Origin: Paenibacillus camerounensis
GTDB lineage: Bacteria; Bacillota; Bacilli; Paenibacillales; Paenibacillaceae
Direction of reading: 5' to 3'
Assembly (NCBI RefSeq): GCF_000723885.1
Contig: NZ_CCDG010000057.1
Coordinates: forward strand, 1 to 64,000
Length of the DNA stretch: 64,000 nucleotides
The position numbers and the translations under genes were made by a program. Of this stretch, positions 17,053 to 25,603 are shown in pieces. The notes beneath the pieces were generated by a model. That model was given only the letters and a program-made list of their open reading frames with translations, did no database searches and was not told the DNA's origin. How positions within the stretch are numbered: the stretch's first letter is position 1; each line of letters opens with the position of its first letter.

Positions 17053-18009
17053 TCACTCCTGACTATTTATTGTAGTAGTAAAAAAGTGCTTGATAACAGG
17101 TGCGGAAGCCTTGCCGTACATACAATAATCATCATTGGCTGCCGCCTCCTCCAGCGGATAAAGCTCTGCCGGCCAGTCCCAAAGCATGAAGCCCTGCACC
17201 CAGCTGCGCTTTTGGCATGCACTGAACATCGCCTGGTAGAAGCGGCTTTGCTCCTCCTGATCCGGCCCGCCCGGCAGCGACCAGTCATTGGGGATAGCAG
17301 CGCTTCCGCTGCGGCTCGGGCATCCGGCTTCCATGAAGAAGAACGGCTTGCCGTGCGCCTGCACGACAGGTTCAATCCGGTCGAGCTGGGCTTCCCAGTC
17401 CGTTTCCGGATAATAGCCGCTGGATGATATCACATCAAGAGCATCCCACCAGGTTACATTAGCCTCCTGATACTTGTCGCAGTTGTACGTAATGACACCG
17501 GTATATACTTTGCGGACCTCAGCGATCAGCGTGCGCCATTCTGCTTCGCGCCGGTCAGTCTGGACCATTTCACAGCCGATGCAGAACATTTCGCAGCCGG
17601 TTTCTTCGGCAATCCTCGCATAATGCAGAATAAAAGCGTTATAAGAGCGGAACCAGTCTGACCATTTGGGCTCGCAAGGAACATCTTTGTCAAAAAAGTT
17701 AATATGTGCCCGCCAGGTTCCGTCAGCACAGTTGACGATCGGCTTGAGACAGACCTTCAGGCCAAGTGTTTTGGCCTTGCGGATAGCCCATAGCACTTCA
17801 TCGTCAGTAACCGTCGGCGCTTCCTGGTAAGGGATATTCGTGGACTGGGCAGTCGCCTGGAAGGCGCTAAAGGCAATGGCTGTCCAGTTAGCACCCGTAA
17901 CCGATTTCATAAGTTCCATTGAGGTCCCCGCAGCCTTTGTTGCCCATGTTCCGCGTTTGCCCATGAAGCCCCAGGTTACCCCTCCGATATATTCATTAAG
18001 CCGTGACAT
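17053..18009 (-). CDS. GH113 endo-beta-1,4-mannanase
   Basis: A 318-residue TIM-barrel hydrolase of clan A resembling GH113 mannanases. E147 (MFCIGCEMV) and E227 (FFFMEAGCPS) are the candidate acid/base and nucleophile; they are 80 residues apart, the same distance as in the Alicyclobacillus enzyme as I recall it. No signal peptide, also true of that enzyme, so it probably trims imported manno-oligosaccharides inside the cell. It is the first gene of the three-gene operon, ten bases before the epimerase. No transporter is encoded nearby. GGAGG precedes ATG 18009. Confidence 0.87.
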   Translation of the reverse strand: MSRLNEYIGGVTWGFMGKRGTWATKAAGTSMELMKSVTGANWTAIAFSAFQATAQSTNIPYQEAPTVTDDEVLWAIRKAKTLGLKVCLKPIVNCADGTWRAHINFFDKDVPCEPKWSDWFRSYNAFILHYARIAEETGCEMFCIGCEMVQTDRREAEWRTLIAEVRKVYTGVITYNCDKYQEANVTWWDALDVISSSGYYPETDWEAQLDRIEPVVQAHGKPFFFMEAGCPSRSGSAAIPNDWSLPGGPDQEEQSRFYQAMFSACQKRSWVQGFMLWDWPAELYPLEEAAANDDYCMYGKASAPVIKHFFTTTINSQE

Positions 18010-18033
18010 TGTACAACCTCCGCTTTACAAATT

Positions 18034-18109
18034 TTATCAATAACAAGTGATAATATAAGGTATTTTGTTATTATTAGTTAGCTACAATATAATAACAAAA
18101 CAATAATTT
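18034..18109 (-). promoter_or_regulatory. Palindromic operator-like region before the mannan operon
   Basis: A perfect 12-bp inverted repeat, TTTTGTTATTAT (18063-18074) and ATAATAACAAAA (18089-18100), in a very A+T-rich stretch. A further AATAACAA half-site occurs at about 18042-18049, and TTATCA/TGATAA flank it. The arrangement suggests binding of a dimeric repressor or activator at the operon promoter; the regulator is not identified, and no clear -35/-10 pair could be fixed. Confidence 0.55.
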
Positions 18110-18287
18110 AATCATACAATTTAGTTATAACCCTTTTCAGTGGTGATTTCAAGAGGGCAAACAGATGAATTAGGGTAGGGATAACAATGATTTTGAGTAA
18201 TCCTCAGCGGCTATCACCGGATACAACAATATCACAGCATCTGCAGTCCTTTTCGTTTATGATTAATGGCGGCTGTGTGCAACAATA

Positions 18288-20378
18288 ATGAAGATTTGGC
18301 GGTGGTTTTTTGTGAGCAAATTAAGAAAAGTCGGCAGCGGACCGGCGTGGCTGAATCCTTCTAAGTCGCTGGGGATGCGGTTATTTCTTTTGTTTTTTAT
18401 CACGACAATGGGGATTGTTCTGTCACTCGGCTATACTTCGTATTCTGTAGCCAAACATACGATTGAGACTAACGCCCTGACGGCGAATGAACAGACGGTG
18501 CAGCAGACAGCGGAGAAGCTGGATGTGATCCTGCTGCGCTTTGAGGATAGGCTGGGTGAGCTGTTCTACAACAAAACGATCAGGCAGGCCGTCCTGTCCG
18601 GCACAGCGTCCGGTGCAGAGACGGAGGCTAAGGCAGCAGCGGCTGCCTCGATTCAAGCGGAGCTGGATGCCTGGCTTGAAGCGGCGGGAAATATGCAGGC
18701 TGTATATCTGGTGCCGCTGGAGGATAGTCTTCCGGTATTGGCATCTGGTAAGGCAGACAGCGCTTTTATAGAAGGGATGAAACAAAACGGCTGGTTCAGT
18801 CAGCTGCAGAAACAGCCTCAGAGTCTCTGGATCACGCAGGGACTCAAGCAGGGAGAGAACTCAGGAGTATTTCATTTTGCCAAATCGGCAGAAGCTTCCG
18901 GCGGCAGCGCAGGCTATATTGCTGTCTGCGATATCAAGCCTGCTGAAATTGAAAGCCAGCTAAGCAAGGTCAGTCTTGGAATGGATTCTTATATCCAGCT
19001 GCTGACAGACAAGGATGAGCTGATCGCCACCTCGCAGCACCAGGAAGCGGATTCCTATCTGCGTCTGGGCGGAACACTTTTTAATGGACTGAACAAGGAT
19101 TCCGGCTCACTGCCAACCCGTGATGAACAGGGAAAATCAATTCTGGCGGTATACGGTACGCTGGCAAGCTCGGGTTGGAGAGTGCTCGGCGTTGTCCCTT
19201 CGGACAATCTGATCAAGGATGCCGGGCTAATTCTGAATACCACGTATATTGCCGTTGCAGCAGCTGCGGTTATCGCAGTGCTGATCGGCTTCTGGATGGT
19301 AAGAATGGTCTCAGGTCCGCTGAACCGGCTAAAGACATTAATGTTTCAGGGAGCCGAGGGAGACCTCAGGGTACGTACCCAAGTGAAGTCCCGTGACGAG
19401 ATTGGGCAGTTATCCGGCTCATTTAATATGATGATGGAGCGGATTAACGAGCTGGTGATACACACCAATGAGACAGCGCTTGAAGTGCTTGGAACGGCGG
19501 ATGCACTGGGACATGCGTCCCGCAAGACAGCAATGGCTGCGAAGGATATCGCTTCTGCGACAGAAGAGATTGCCGGCGGAGCAGGCAGTCTGGCGCTGGA
19601 GGCCGACCGCGGCAATGAAATGACGGAGAGAATATCCGGCCAGACGGCCCGGGTTATCGCTGCAGCACAGGAGATGAGCAGCACCGCACACCGTGTCGGG
19701 CAATCCAGCCAGGAGGGGGTTGCGAAGCTGCAGGAGCTGCTGGTCAGAACGGGGAACACAGGTGTAATGACAGGCACCTTGGTTCAAAAGGTGAACGAGC
19801 TGAAGGAGACAGCATCCTCAGTCATTAAGGTGCTGGATGTCATGCAAAACATTACGCAGCAGACCAATATCCTCTCACTGAATGCCACGATCGAGGCTGC
19901 ACGGGCAGGCGAGGCCGGCAGCGGCTTCATGGTGGTGGCTGATGAGATCCGCCAGCTTGCCGACCAGTCCAAGCGTTCCATTGCCGTGGTCGCAGAGATT
20001 ACCGAGACTATTATGCAGGATATCAACGATACTGTGAACGCTTTATCTCAAGTGGCGCCGCTATTCTCGGAGCAGATGGCTTCTGTGCAGGATACCAGTG
20101 AAATTTTCGTATCTGTGCAGGAGCGGATGAACCAGTTCATTGCCAGGCTGGATTCCGTATCGGATTCCATCGCCGGATTAAGCCAGTCGCAAAAAGGGCT
20201 GTCGGAGACGATCGGCAATGTCAGCTCCTTTGCCGAAGAATCTTCGGCAGCGTCTGAGGAGGTGGCCTCGCTCAGCGGTGAACAGCAGAATGTGAGCGAT
20301 TATCTGGTCGAGCTGTCCGGCAAGCTGGAGAATGCATCCTTGAAGCTCAGGGAACGGCTGGCCAGGTTCAGTGTGTAG
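18288..20378 (+). CDS. Methyl-accepting chemotaxis protein (chemoreceptor 2)
   Basis: A 696-residue chemoreceptor, paralogue of the one at 9837. TM1 is at about 28-50, the extracellular cache-like sensor at 51-315, TM2 at about 317-338 ([16 protein letters not shown]), followed by HAMP and a signalling domain with the tip [21 protein letters not shown]. The sensor is diverged from receptor 1 and rich in Ala/Glu, so the ligand probably differs. The start is uncertain: ATG 18288 has a weak ribosome site, whereas GTG 18312 follows GGCGGTGG. No good SigD promoter was found. It is divergent from the mannan operon, so mannan-derived sugars are a possible but unproven attractant. Confidence 0.9.
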   Translation: MKIWRWFFVSKLRKVGSGPAWLNPSKSLGMRLFLLFFITTMGIVLSLGYTSYSVAKHTIETNALTANEQTVQQTAEKLDVILLRFEDRLGELFYNKTIRQAVLSGTASGAETEAKAAAAASIQAELDAWLEAAGNMQAVYLVPLEDSLPVLASGKADSAFIEGMKQNGWFSQLQKQPQSLWITQGLKQGENSGVFHFAKSAEASGGSAGYIAVCDIKPAEIESQLSKVSLGMDSYIQLLTDKDELIATSQHQEADSYLRLGGTLFNGLNKDSGSLPTRDEQGKSILAVYGTLASSGWRVLGVVPSDNLIKDAGLILNTTYIAVAAAAVIAVLIGFWMVRMVSGPLNRLKTLMFQGAEGDLRVRTQVKSRDEIGQLSGSFNMMMERINELVIHTNETALEVLGTADALGHASRKTAMAAKDIASATEEIAGGAGSLALEADRGNEMTERISGQTARVIAAAQEMSSTAHRVGQSSQEGVAKLQELLVRTGNTGVMTGTLVQKVNELKETASSVIKVLDVMQNITQQTNILSLNATIEAARAGEAGSGFMVVADEIRQLADQSKRSIAVVAEITETIMQDINDTVNALSQVAPLFSEQMASVQDTSEIFVSVQERMNQFIARLDSVSDSIAGLSQSQKGLSETIGNVSSFAEESSAASEEVASLSGEQQNVSDYLVELSGKLENASLKLRERLARFSV

Positions 20379-20413
20379 AATACAAAGTATATAGTGCTAT
20401 TGTGGCTGTTCTG

Positions 20414-20447
20414 CCGTACTCTTCTTTAGAAGGGTACGGTTTTTTTG
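20414..20447 (+). terminator. Terminator after chemoreceptor 2
   Basis: CCGTAC-x-CTTC stem with TTTA loop, followed by eight T. Confidence 0.85.
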
Positions 20448-20568
20448 TGGTTTTCAGGATTATTTTGTATACCGCTGACGAATTTTTGGTATTTACCGGG
20501 AAGGTGGGCATAATAAAAGCCACAAGGCCTGAACCGTTGATGTACAGGCAGCAGCAGGGGGAATAACA

Positions 20569-22353
20569 TTGCACAAGCACCTTAATAAGCGTATTGTCTG
20601 GAGCCTGCTAATACTGTCGGCTCTTATTGGAGTTCTTGTAGTCAGGTTGGCCTGGGTGCAGCTTGTGCTGAAGCACCGGGCTGTTCCGGGAGCGGCATAT
20701 ACTATGGCACAGATGGCGGAAATTCAAAGCGAACGGGAAACGGTACTCGATAGCGGGCGGGGGAGGCTCTATGACCGCAGCGGGAGACCGCTGGCCGGAG
20801 AGACGGTATGGACAGCGGCTTTTTTTCCGCAGGAGGAGACATCGGCGGCAGGAGACAGCAGCAAGCTGAAGCAGCTTGCTGCTGTCCTTGGAGTGTCATA
20901 CGGCGAGCTTAAGAGCCGGATCAGCGGGCTGAAAGAGCCGTTGCTCTGGCCTTTGGCAGGTGGCAGGAGCCCCATGGCCTTAACTTCCGAGCAGGCGGAG
21001 CAGGTGGAGGCGCTTGCGGTCAGCGGTGTACGCGTACTGCCGTATGTCCGCAGATATGACGAAGCGGCGACAGGACGCCAGTGGCTGGGCTATTTGTCGG
21101 AGCTGGCACCGGCAGCCGCGAAGCAGTCGCCCACCGGGCTGCGGGTTCCGCTTGCCGGCATGGACGGGCTTGAGAAGACGCTGGAGCCGCTGCTGCAGGG
21201 AGTGGGACATACCGAGGTGTATGTGCAGGTCGATGCCCGCGGCAACCGCCTGCCCGGCAGCCCGCTCAAGGTAAAAGCGCCGGGCAATCCTTATTATCCG
21301 CTATCGGTCTACACTACGATTGACAAAAAGCTGCAGGAGGGGATAGAACAGCTGGCGGTGGAAGCTGGAGTGAAGGAAGGGGCTGTAGTTGTTCTGGATT
21401 CCCGGTCTGGTGACATTGAGGCAATGGTATCTCTGCCTTTATATGATCCGGACCGCATCTCGCCTGAAGGCGGCGAGTGGAATAACCGGGCGCTGCAGGC
21501 GGCGGTTCCCGGCTCGGTCTTTAAGATTGTAACGGCTGCCGCAGCGCTTGAAGCCGGCGTAACCTCACCGGAGGAACGGTTCTTCTGCTCCGGCCAATTC
21601 GGCAGGTATCACCTGTCCTGCCCGCACGGCAAAGAACACGGCTCCCTCACGCTGGCGCAAGGGTTCGCCGTGTCCTGTAACACCGTATTCGCTTCGCTGG
21701 CCGAGCGGCTCAGCGGCGCCCAGCTCCAGGCCGCAGCGCTTGCGCTCGGCCTGGGCAGAGACATCGGCTGGCAGGCCGCGGATACGCTGGGCCAGCCGGT
21801 GCTCCGGCCGCTGGCTGGCGAGCAGCCGGGCCGGATCTTCAGCACCCTGGTTCCCGACGACGCCGGGGCCAGGGTGCAGACCGCCATTGGCCAGCGGGAT
21901 GTAACCATGACGCCGCTGCAGGCGGCAAATCTGGTTGTAACGCTGCTGCATGGCGGGGAAGTGCGGGCGCCGCGCATTCTGCAGCGCGTCGCCTTCCGGA
22001 ACGGGCAGACGCTGCAGGAGCTGCCCGCGCACCTGGCGCCGGCTGCCGCCGGCGCCGTCTCCAGACAGACAGCACAGACACTGCTGTCCTGGATGCGGCT
22101 GGTAGTAACTGAAGGAACCGGCAGCCGCCTGCGCACTGCGCATTGGCCGGTGGCAGGCAAGTCAGGTACAGCCCAGACTCTGGTGAAGGGGATACCACGC
22201 AACAACCAGTGGTTTATCGGCTATGGTCCGGCAGATCATCCCCGGTATGCCGTATCCGTTGCCGTAGAGAATGTAGCTCCAGGCAGTCAGCATGCCGCAA
22301 CCCGCCTGTTCGGTCAGATCTTTGATTTGCTGTCAGGCTCATCCGGAGCCTGA
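20569..22353 (+). CDS. Class B penicillin-binding protein (PbpI/PBP4b-like transpeptidase)
   Basis: A 594-residue membrane-anchored D,D-transpeptidase that crosslinks peptidoglycan. After a short N-tail comes one membrane segment (about 10-30), a dimerisation domain beginning RGRLYDRSGRPLA, and the transpeptidase domain with SVFK (S316), the SCN triad (VSCNTVF) and KSGTA (near 530). B. subtilis pbpI (yrrR) has similar length and occupies the same neighbourhood downstream of yrrO, which favours that orthology over spoVD or pbpB. TTG 20569 is set by AGGGGGA. The end overlaps the convergent AI-2E gene by 40 bases, and there is no terminator between them. Confidence 0.9.
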   Translation: MHKHLNKRIVWSLLILSALIGVLVVRLAWVQLVLKHRAVPGAAYTMAQMAEIQSERETVLDSGRGRLYDRSGRPLAGETVWTAAFFPQEETSAAGDSSKLKQLAAVLGVSYGELKSRISGLKEPLLWPLAGGRSPMALTSEQAEQVEALAVSGVRVLPYVRRYDEAATGRQWLGYLSELAPAAAKQSPTGLRVPLAGMDGLEKTLEPLLQGVGHTEVYVQVDARGNRLPGSPLKVKAPGNPYYPLSVYTTIDKKLQEGIEQLAVEAGVKEGAVVVLDSRSGDIEAMVSLPLYDPDRISPEGGEWNNRALQAAVPGSVFKIVTAAAALEAGVTSPEERFFCSGQFGRYHLSCPHGKEHGSLTLAQGFAVSCNTVFASLAERLSGAQLQAAALALGLGRDIGWQAADTLGQPVLRPLAGEQPGRIFSTLVPDDAGARVQTAIGQRDVTMTPLQAANLVVTLLHGGEVRAPRILQRVAFRNGQTLQELPAHLAPAAAGAVSRQTAQTLLSWMRLVVTEGTGSRLRTAHWPVAGKSGTAQTLVKGIPRNNQWFIGYGPADHPRYAVSVAVENVAPGSQHAATRLFGQIFDLLSGSSGA

Positions 22354-23522
22354 TCCGGGGCCGGAGGTTCAGCTGCAGGATCGCCGGATTTCGTGCCTCC
22401 GGCAGTTGAAGGCTCAGAAGCGGCAAACGGTGACACAATGAATTCCTCCTGCGGCAGGTAAATCCAGCGCTGCAGATAACCCTGCTGAATAAGCTCTTTG
22501 ATTAGAATAAGCAGAATCGGCGACAGAATCAGTCCGGCGACACCAAAGGCGGACATCGAGAAGATGACGAACGACAGCATCAGAAAAGCAGAGGAAACGC
22601 CGATCGAATTGCCGGTAATCTTCGGCTCCAGCAGCTGACGTACAATCAGCACCACAGCGAGCAGCACAATAAGCCCGATTGCAAGTGAGGTGTTGCCGAC
22701 GATGAACAGGTAGATGATCCAGGGAATCAGAATGGTCGATACACCGAGCAGCGGCAGTATATCAAATACGGCACATACCAGCGCCAGCGTTAATACATTG
22801 CCGGTTCCAAGAATGAGCAGGCCGGCCAGTACAATTACAAAGGTGATGCCAATTAGAATCAGCTGTGCCTTTAGGTAGGACCCGATAGCCTTAAATACAT
22901 TGCCCTGGACAAAAGCGTAAGCGGTTTTGAATGTCTTGGGCATTTTATCATGGGCAATTTTGCGCCAGTCCTTGATCTCCATGCTGAGGAAAAAGGCGAG
23001 AATAATGGCAATTCCGAAATTCCCCATAAAGGAAGAGAAGGAACCAAGCGCTCCAATCATATATTTAAAGAAAATGACCAGCCAGCCTGAGAGTACGTTG
23101 GTGGCATCGGTAAAATAGCCGTTGATTTTGTCAGTCAGATCGGCCGGCAGCGCATCAATCTGCTGTTGGAGATATGTAGTGGCTTCGGCAAAATGCTCCT
23201 GGACAATAGCCGTATATTTTGGCAGGCTTTCCTGGAACTGCATTGCTTGTGTAGCGATAAGCAGGCCGGCGCCAAACAGAATGCCGAGCAGAATGACCAG
23301 GAAGAGCAGCACCGAGATGGCTGAGGCGAAGGGCTTGCCGAGGCCTTTGCGGTTAAGGAAGCGGGCCAGCGGCTCAATCAGCAGGAAGACGAAAAAAGAG
23401 AGGAATACAGGTGCGGCGAGCTGATAGAGCTTGCTGAATGCAAGCATAACCAGATACACTGTCAGTACGACCAGCCCGATATCGAAAAATGTTCGCCAAT
23501 ATTTTTTGTACAGCGGCAGCAT
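22314..23522 (-). CDS. AI-2E family transporter (YtvI-like membrane protein)
   Basis: A 402-residue polytopic membrane protein of the AI-2 exporter family: two N-terminal helices, a soluble loop (about 100-150), then helices with the family stretch AVFDILPLLGVSTILIPW and LLEPKITGNSIGVSSAFLML. A Pro/Ala/acid-rich cytoplasmic tail of about 40 residues ends the protein. Members act as exporters or Na+/H+-type antiporters, or as sporulation membrane proteins (YtvI); which applies here is not visible. Its last 40 bases overlap the convergent PBP gene. AAGGAG lies 12 bases before ATG. Confidence 0.87.
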   Translation of the reverse strand: MLPLYKKYWRTFFDIGLVVLTVYLVMLAFSKLYQLAAPVFLSFFVFLLIEPLARFLNRKGLGKPFASAISVLLFLVILLGILFGAGLLIATQAMQFQESLPKYTAIVQEHFAEATTYLQQQIDALPADLTDKINGYFTDATNVLSGWLVIFFKYMIGALGSFSSFMGNFGIAIILAFFLSMEIKDWRKIAHDKMPKTFKTAYAFVQGNVFKAIGSYLKAQLILIGITFVIVLAGLLILGTGNVLTLALVCAVFDILPLLGVSTILIPWIIYLFIVGNTSLAIGLIVLLAVVLIVRQLLEPKITGNSIGVSSAFLMLSFVIFSMSAFGVAGLILSPILLILIKELIQQGYLQRWIYLPQEEFIVSPFAASEPSTAGGTKSGDPAAEPPAPDQAPDEPDSKSKI

Positions 23523-23812
23523 AGATTAACACGACTCCTTTTTAATAACGTCAAATTGAATTTAGTTGATTTTACGTTTGAGTATGTTCTTGGTTTCTTT
23601 TTAGAGAAATTGACAAATTTAGCTTCCATTCATTGTACACGATTTTAATATTAATGCGTCTTTTTCTTTATGACCTGTGTTAAAATAGGGGGTAATGTTT
23701 TTTTTTTGCGGAATCTGTCCGCCGGAAAAATGATGAGACATCTAACTGTTCTTCTACTTGGCCGTACCTGTAAAACGAGCCAAAGTCAACTCTGGAAAAG
23801 CGGGGAATATAC
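23523..23812. other. Divergent intergenic region, AI-2E gene / deacetylase
   Basis: About 290 bases between divergent starts. A TTGACA at about 23609 on the plus strand lacks a good -10 at 17 bases; TAAAAT near 23680 may serve the deacetylase. A T-rich run and a GCGGA/TCCGC hairpin follow. Nothing firmer could be supported. Confidence 0.4.
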
Positions 23813-25192
23813 ATGCAGACTTTGCTGCTCTGGTTATTTTACATTTCTACCTTTTATGCTTTCATTCCCGGAATGATCAGCAGAATATTCGGCTACCGCG
23901 TCTTCCGCAAAGGCATCGGGCGCAGTGAATTTGCCTTGACCTTTGACGACGGTCCAGACCCGCGCTATACACCGCTGCTGCTGGATCTTTTGAAACGATA
24001 TGATGCCAAGGCGACCTTTTTTGTCGTCGGCTCACACGCCGAGCAGAATCCGGAGATTATTAAGCGTATCCATGATGAGGGCCATCTCATCGGCATCCAT
24101 AATTATGTGCACAAAACCAACTGGCTGATGCGGCCCGCCACCGTGAAGCAGCAGATTAAGCGCACAGATGACATTATTTACAGTATTACCGGTGTGCGCA
24201 GCACGTATTACCGTCCGCCGTGGGGTATCGTCAATCTGTTTGACTTCTCGAAGCGCCGTCAGGTACAGATCGTTCTGTGGTCTGCGATGTTCGGCGACTG
24301 GAAGGAAAAGCTGGGTGCTGAGCGTCTGACCGGCAAGCTGATGAGCAAGCTCGGCCCGGGTGAAGTCATGCTGCTGCATGATTGCGGTACAACGCTGGGT
24401 GCTGATCCCAATGCGCCGGAGCATATGCTGATTGCCTTGGAGCGCATGCTGCAGGAGGCGGACAGCCGCGGGCTGCGCAGCATTCGGATCGACGATATGA
24501 TCAAACAGGTGCAAGCCTCTCCGATCATGCGGTTATCCTTCGGCAAACGGCTGCTCGTCGGACTGTGGCTGATCTGGGAACAATGCTTCCAGTTCATGTT
24601 CCGGATCAAGACGATCGCTCCCGCTGACCCGTTCCTGCATTACCGGCTGCGCAAGTACCAGGGGGAGCCGGTACAGATGGAGAACGGCGAGCGGCTGGTT
24701 AAAGGCGACCAGATTATCGAGCTGCATATCGACAACAGGCAGCTGTTCGAGCTCGGTGTGCACGCCCGTTCTTCTGCACAGCTCGCCATCCGGATGATCC
24801 GCCGTATGCAAAAGGACCTGCCGGTCCTGGCGGAGCGGATTGCCGCAGACGTGGAACTGGCAGAAGCCAAAGCGTTATACGGGGTAAGCATGCTGAACCG
24901 CGGGCCTGAGAAGTTCGGCTTCATGGTGCTGGATCTGCCGGACGGATGGTTTGCCCGGTCAACCAAGTTTTATCTGAGTATACTGCTCAGCGTGATACAC
25001 CCGGCCGGCGGCGCACGTCTCAAAGAACGGAGTGAGGTGCTGGTGCCCAAAATGATACTGATGCCGGTATCCCAGCTGCTTGACCAGATGAACCAGCAGC
25101 GGCCGCAGAAGCAGGTTAAGGTGCGGGAGCGGGTGCGCGAAGAGGAAATGGCTCTGGAACCGGAGCTTCCGGGAGCGACGGCTGTTCATTAA
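23813..25192 (+). CDS. Polysaccharide deacetylase family protein with YkoP-like C-terminal domain
   Basis: A 459-residue protein. An N-terminal hydrophobic anchor (about 1-20) leads into a NodB domain (about 35-235) with the metal motif TFDDGPD, the histidine motif HLIGIHNYVH, RPPWG and LLHD. The C-terminal half (about 240-430) resembles the YkoP family and contains IELHIDNRQLFELG and GVSMLNRGPEKFGF; its role is unknown. The enzyme probably removes acetyl groups from an envelope polysaccharide at the outer membrane face of the cell. GGGGA before ATG 23813 defines the start, and a strong terminator follows. Confidence 0.88.
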   Translation: MQTLLLWLFYISTFYAFIPGMISRIFGYRVFRKGIGRSEFALTFDDGPDPRYTPLLLDLLKRYDAKATFFVVGSHAEQNPEIIKRIHDEGHLIGIHNYVHKTNWLMRPATVKQQIKRTDDIIYSITGVRSTYYRPPWGIVNLFDFSKRRQVQIVLWSAMFGDWKEKLGAERLTGKLMSKLGPGEVMLLHDCGTTLGADPNAPEHMLIALERMLQEADSRGLRSIRIDDMIKQVQASPIMRLSFGKRLLVGLWLIWEQCFQFMFRIKTIAPADPFLHYRLRKYQGEPVQMENGERLVKGDQIIELHIDNRQLFELGVHARSSAQLAIRMIRRMQKDLPVLAERIAADVELAEAKALYGVSMLNRGPEKFGFMVLDLPDGWFARSTKFYLSILLSVIHPAGGARLKERSEVLVPKMILMPVSQLLDQMNQQRPQKQVKVRERVREEEMALEPELPGATAVH

Positions 25193-25307
25193 TCTGATTG
25201 TCCTTATGGTTTCGTTATTTGTCGGCTAAGCGGATATAATCTGCTTGGCAATCGGTTAGATATACTAATTATCAGGCAATTAATATTGTTATAACTTGAG
25301 CAGGATA

Positions 25308-25339
25308 GGACAGGGGCTTTTGAGCCCCTGTCCTTTTTT
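25308..25339 (+). terminator. Terminator after the deacetylase gene
   Basis: Perfect 10-bp stem GGACAGGGGC / GCCCCTGTCC, TTTTGA loop, six T. Confidence 0.9.
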
Positions 25340-25390
25340 GGTTATCCGCAATGCTGCCGTATTTTCATTTTCGTCTATCCAGAAACGTCG

Positions 25391-25510
25391 TTGTACAGAA
25401 TACAGCTATCTTTGCAATCCCGGGAAAAACAGGCCTTTTAATTGTACAAATTGCAGTTATTCATCTGGCAGAGCCTATACCTGTAAACGCCTGCATTAGT
25501 CTTTCACTTC
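25391..25510. repeat. Degenerate direct repeat, period about 50 bp
   Basis: TTGTACAGAATACAGCTATC (25391-25410) recurs 51 bases later as TTGTACAAATTGCAGTTATT (25442-25461; 15 of 20 identical), with a poorer third unit near 25491 and possibly one near 25340. The 410-base gap otherwise holds two terminators only. Confidence 0.45.
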
Positions 25511-25553
25511 AGCTAAAAGAGCCACGGACGCGTATGAAGCAAAGGCCCGCACA

Positions 25554-25587
25554 TAAAAAAAGTCCCGGACGCATTAACGTCCGGGAC
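25554..25587 (-). terminator. Terminator after ilvD
   Basis: Perfect 10-bp stem GTCCCGGACG / CGTCCGGGAC with a run of seven T on the minus strand. Confidence 0.9.
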
Positions 25588-25603
25588 CTGCACACAACAA
25601 TTA

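Noticed and set aside
18180-18287. SigD promoter for the second chemoreceptor
   Set aside because: The best candidate has ACCGGATAC in place of GCCGATAA and poor upstream sequence.
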